Source: Pleomorphovibrio marinus (lineage in GTDB: Bacteria > Bacteroidota > Bacteroidia > Cytophagales > Cyclobacteriaceae). From it: a DNA stretch of 64,000 nt. Every line of letters starts with the position of its first letter. Position 1 is the first letter of the stretch. Made by a program: the position numbers and the translations under genes. The stretch spans positions 496,001-560,000 of the forward strand of contig NZ_QCXY01000001.1 in NCBI RefSeq assembly GCF_003347495.1. The letters run 5' to 3'. This document shows, piece after piece, positions 61,808-64,000 of this stretch. The notes below the pieces were generated by a model. That model searched no databases. It had not been told where the DNA came from and worked only from the letters and a program-made list of their open reading frames with translations.

Positions 61808-64000
61808 TCAATTCGTTTCAAGACGTCTTTGCAGTTCTTCAGATCCGGATTTTATCTTCACGCCACGTAGTTTTTTGTTGCCAAAACTCCGGGTATAATT
61901 TAGCCGAATAGCTTGCATATGCCAGTCTGCCACAAATGAGTTCGTTACATTATATTCAGGAATAGAGGTATTAAAACGCCAAATATTGTTATAAAAAATG
62001 TCATCAAAGGTCAATCTTAATGTGCCCTTATTCTGGTTGAGTGTTTTTTGAAAACCGATATTCAGGTTGCCGATGGGCTCAAAAAGCCACATTCCCCAGT
62101 TCATTTTTGATTGATACATGCCTGTAATTTCGGTGGAAAAATTATGGGGTAACTTAATGTTACTTGTCACATTTGCCGTAAAGTTGAAAAAATCATTACT
62201 TTCATTCACTTTGAGATGAGCCGTCCTTAATTTGTTATAAAAACCACCTGAATTCAATTGGACATCCCACCAATCGTTTATGATCCATGGAATATTGAGA
62301 TTGATGCTGTAGATCTTGTGATAATCCAAATTCTGGGACCGGAAAAACTGCCTCTTGTTAATAGAATCGAGTTCTGGTTGCAAAGCACCAATGGGGTTTT
62401 TCGTATGGCTGTATTCTAAAGATATATTGGCTCTTCTAAAATTAATGTCGGTTTTTATACCATCAATAAAGGCAGGCAATAGGGCAGGATTCCCTGAAAT
62501 AAATGTATTGGGATCCACGAAAAACACAAAGGGTGCCAGGTCATTGAAAGTCGGTCTTTGAATTCTTTTGGAGAAGCCCAAATTGAGGTTCAGGTTATCA
62601 TTAATAGTCTTTCTATAAAAAAGGCTGGGGAAAAAGTTGCCGAAATCCCGATTTACAACCATTCCTTGAGCCGCTGTCCTTACAAAAGTGCGGGTATTTT
62701 CAAATCTAATCCCCCCGTTAACCTGATTGCTTTCGTTGATCATCCATTCTGCAGCCATATATCCGGCCAATATATCTTCTTCCAAAAATGCCAAAACAGA
62801 TAGTTCTTCATTTCTGAACGTAGATCCGTTTTGGGTAAAAAGGACTTCCACATCATTTTCGAAATTTGAGAATGTCCCCTTAACGCCAGCCTCAAATTTG
62901 AATGCATCAGAGGGTTGAAAGCTGTAATCCAATCCTGCCACTTTCATATGGATAGGCGTTGTTTTGATCATATCGATCATTTCAGCAGTAGAGAGGTTGT
63001 TTTCGGGGTAATGGAAGTCAAGCTGATAATCTGATGGATTGTGGTGTTTGGACAGATTATAATCCAGGTCCAGCCTTAGGGTGCTTTTGTTATTGACTCT
63101 ATGGATAAAATGGATATTTGAAGTAAAATGGTTCCAAAGATTCAGCTCCTCAATTTTGATCGTACCATACCTTGAAGAATCCGCTGTAATTTTATTGTCA
63201 AAAACTGAGGAAGCAAACATGTGATGTTTTCTCTGAAAGCCTGATACAATCGTCCCTATCCTGGTATTGCTGCTTAGATCCCATTCCAAACCTGTCCGAA
63301 AGCTTTGTGTGGTCAGTTGGTAGGGCCTGTCCATAATGGAAGCAAAGCTGGATGTAAAATCAGGGTTGTCAATTCTAAAACTGTTCTCAAATACCTGAAT
63401 GTTGTGGTCATGGAGGATTTGATAATCCACAAAAAACGAGAATTTGTTTTTCCGGTGGTTGAGATTAAAGTTGGTTCCCAAGGTTTCCCTGGCGTTCATC
63501 CCTGCGGTTAATCCAAAGTTTCCATTCGTTCCAAAATCTTCACTTTCTGCCATGATTAAATGAATAATTCCACCTATACCTTCGGCATCGTATTTGGCAG
63601 GGGGATTAGTGATCAGTTCAATTTTTTCTATATTGGCCGCGCTCATGCCATCCAACATCTGGAAAACCACCCCTATAGGCAATCTTTGGATCCTGTTGTT
63701 AATCATGATGGTCACGCCTTCTTTGCCGTTCAGCAGAATGGCGTTGCTTTGCCTGTTGACCATTACCCCCGGTGATTTCTGAAGCACTTCCAATACCGTA
63801 TTGCCTGCTGATGTGATGCTCGATTGTACATTGATGACCATTCGATCAATCTTCATTTCATAAAGCGGAAGTTGGGCCGTCACTTGGATTTCCTCCAGTT
63901 CATCCTCTGATTCTACAAGGCTGATCGGTGGCAGGTTAATTAGAGCATTGGCTTCAATACTTAAGTGTCCCCAGTATTTTTTATACCCGATCATGGCTAC
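61808..64000 (-). CDS. TonB-dependent outer-membrane receptor (partial, right edge)
   Basis: At least 730 residues of an outer-membrane beta-barrel family receptor; the 5' end lies beyond the window (the frame is open to base 64000). The N-terminal visible part (VAMIGYKKY) is the end of a carboxypeptidase-like domain. The plug is VLEVLQKSPGVMVNRQSNAI, then MINNRIQRLPIG and IEKIELITNPPAKYDAEGIGG. The barrel and C terminus are of the OMP_b-brl_3 type. A ligand cannot be assigned; it converges with the EthD gene. Confidence 0.9.
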   Translation of the reverse strand, partial: VAMIGYKKYWGHLSIEANALINLPPISLVESEDELEEIQVTAQLPLYEMKIDRMVINVQSSITSAGNTVLEVLQKSPGVMVNRQSNAILLNGKEGVTIMINNRIQRLPIGVVFQMLDGMSAANIEKIELITNPPAKYDAEGIGGIIHLIMAESEDFGTNGNFGLTAGMNARETLGTNFNLNHRKNKFSFFVDYQILHDHNIQVFENSFRIDNPDFTSSFASIMDRPYQLTTQSFRTGLEWDLSSNTRIGTIVSGFQRKHHMFASSVFDNKITADSSRYGTIKIEELNLWNHFTSNIHFIHRVNNKSTLRLDLDYNLSKHHNPSDYQLDFHYPENNLSTAEMIDMIKTTPIHMKVAGLDYSFQPSDAFKFEAGVKGTFSNFENDVEVLFTQNGSTFRNEELSVLAFLEEDILAGYMAAEWMINESNQVNGGIRFENTRTFVRTAAQGMVVNRDFGNFFPSLFYRKTINDNLNLNLGFSKRIQRPTFNDLAPFVFFVDPNTFISGNPALLPAFIDGIKTDINFRRANISLEYSHTKNPIGALQPELDSINKRQFFRSQNLDYHKIYSINLNIPWIINDWWDVQLNSGGFYNKLRTAHLKVNESNDFFNFTANVTSNIKLPHNFSTEITGMYQSKMNWGMWLFEPIGNLNIGFQKTLNQNKGTLRLTFDDIFYNNIWRFNTSIPEYNVTNSFVADWHMQAIRLNYTRSFGNKKLRGVKIKSGSEELQRRLETN

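Overview
The window is a chromosomal segment from a Bacteroidota bacterium, most likely of the Cytophagales/Cyclobacteriaceae type. The evidence is a gldKLMN plus PorP/SprF type IX secretion and gliding cluster, hybrid two-component systems (HTCS), TonB-dependent receptors, DUF4221/DUF4271 proteins, many short-signal lipoproteins, and promoter-like TAnnTTTG boxes instead of strong Shine-Dalgarno sites. The taxonomic call is inference from gene content only.

Layout. 1-145 is the end of uvrC. 193-5739 (minus) carries porP/sprF-gldK-gldL-gldM-gldN, encoding the type IX secretion motor and outer-membrane parts. 5818-10373 (minus) holds hemD, a DUF4271 membrane protein, an Omp85-like outer-membrane protein and an SMP-30 family protein. 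10576-20208 (mostly plus) holds hemW, a DUF721 protein, a SpoIIE phosphatase/STAS/anti-sigma kinase partner-switching set, and three consecutive parvulin/SurA-like genes. 20295-28122 holds pnuC plus a NadR-like kinase (NAD salvage), a GMC oxidoreductase pair, a TonB receptor, a nitroreductase and a DUF4221 lipoprotein. 28217-29906 holds an intact AAA/DUF4143 ATPase and the wreck of a second one, each behind a palindrome that contains the promoter. 30030-33749 holds three FKBP lipoproteins, a DHH phosphoesterase and ndk. 34108-38995 holds a GH140-like hydrolase, a Cof-type phosphatase and a MoxR-like ATPase/VWA pair. 39352-44378 is a Planctomycete-type DUF1549/DUF1553 cytochrome, DUF1501 and beta-propeller operon.

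44465-50600 is an accessory, decaying region. It contains a three-copy 359-bp tandem array in which small GIY-YIG nuclease genes alternate with tRNA-Pro fragments, next to an intact tRNA-Pro(GGG) and a broken tRNA-Pro. It also contains tRNA-Asn(GTT) and at least five pseudogenes (a membrane protein, a carboxymuconolactone decarboxylase, an AraC regulator, an SMP-30 protein and an HTCS). 50629-64000 holds an aldehyde dehydrogenase, an intact HTCS, a broken ParDE-like pair, a DUF2306 protein, a second large HTCS, an EthD-like protein and a partial outer-membrane receptor.

Three signals go beyond ordinary annotation. (1) The tRNA-Pro/GIY-YIG cassette array. (2) A promoter architecture found four times between 50105 and 56459: two GRAACAT half-sites 21 bp apart, then 29-30 bp, then TAGnTTTR. 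It lies in front of the HTCS itself, the aldehyde dehydrogenase, the DUF2306 gene and the SMP-30 remnant. (3) A modular repeat that begins with ATGAAAT and, at three loci, ends exactly on the start codon of an unrelated gene (DUF4197, GH140-like, VWA). No database search was possible; family names come from recognising motifs and gene context.
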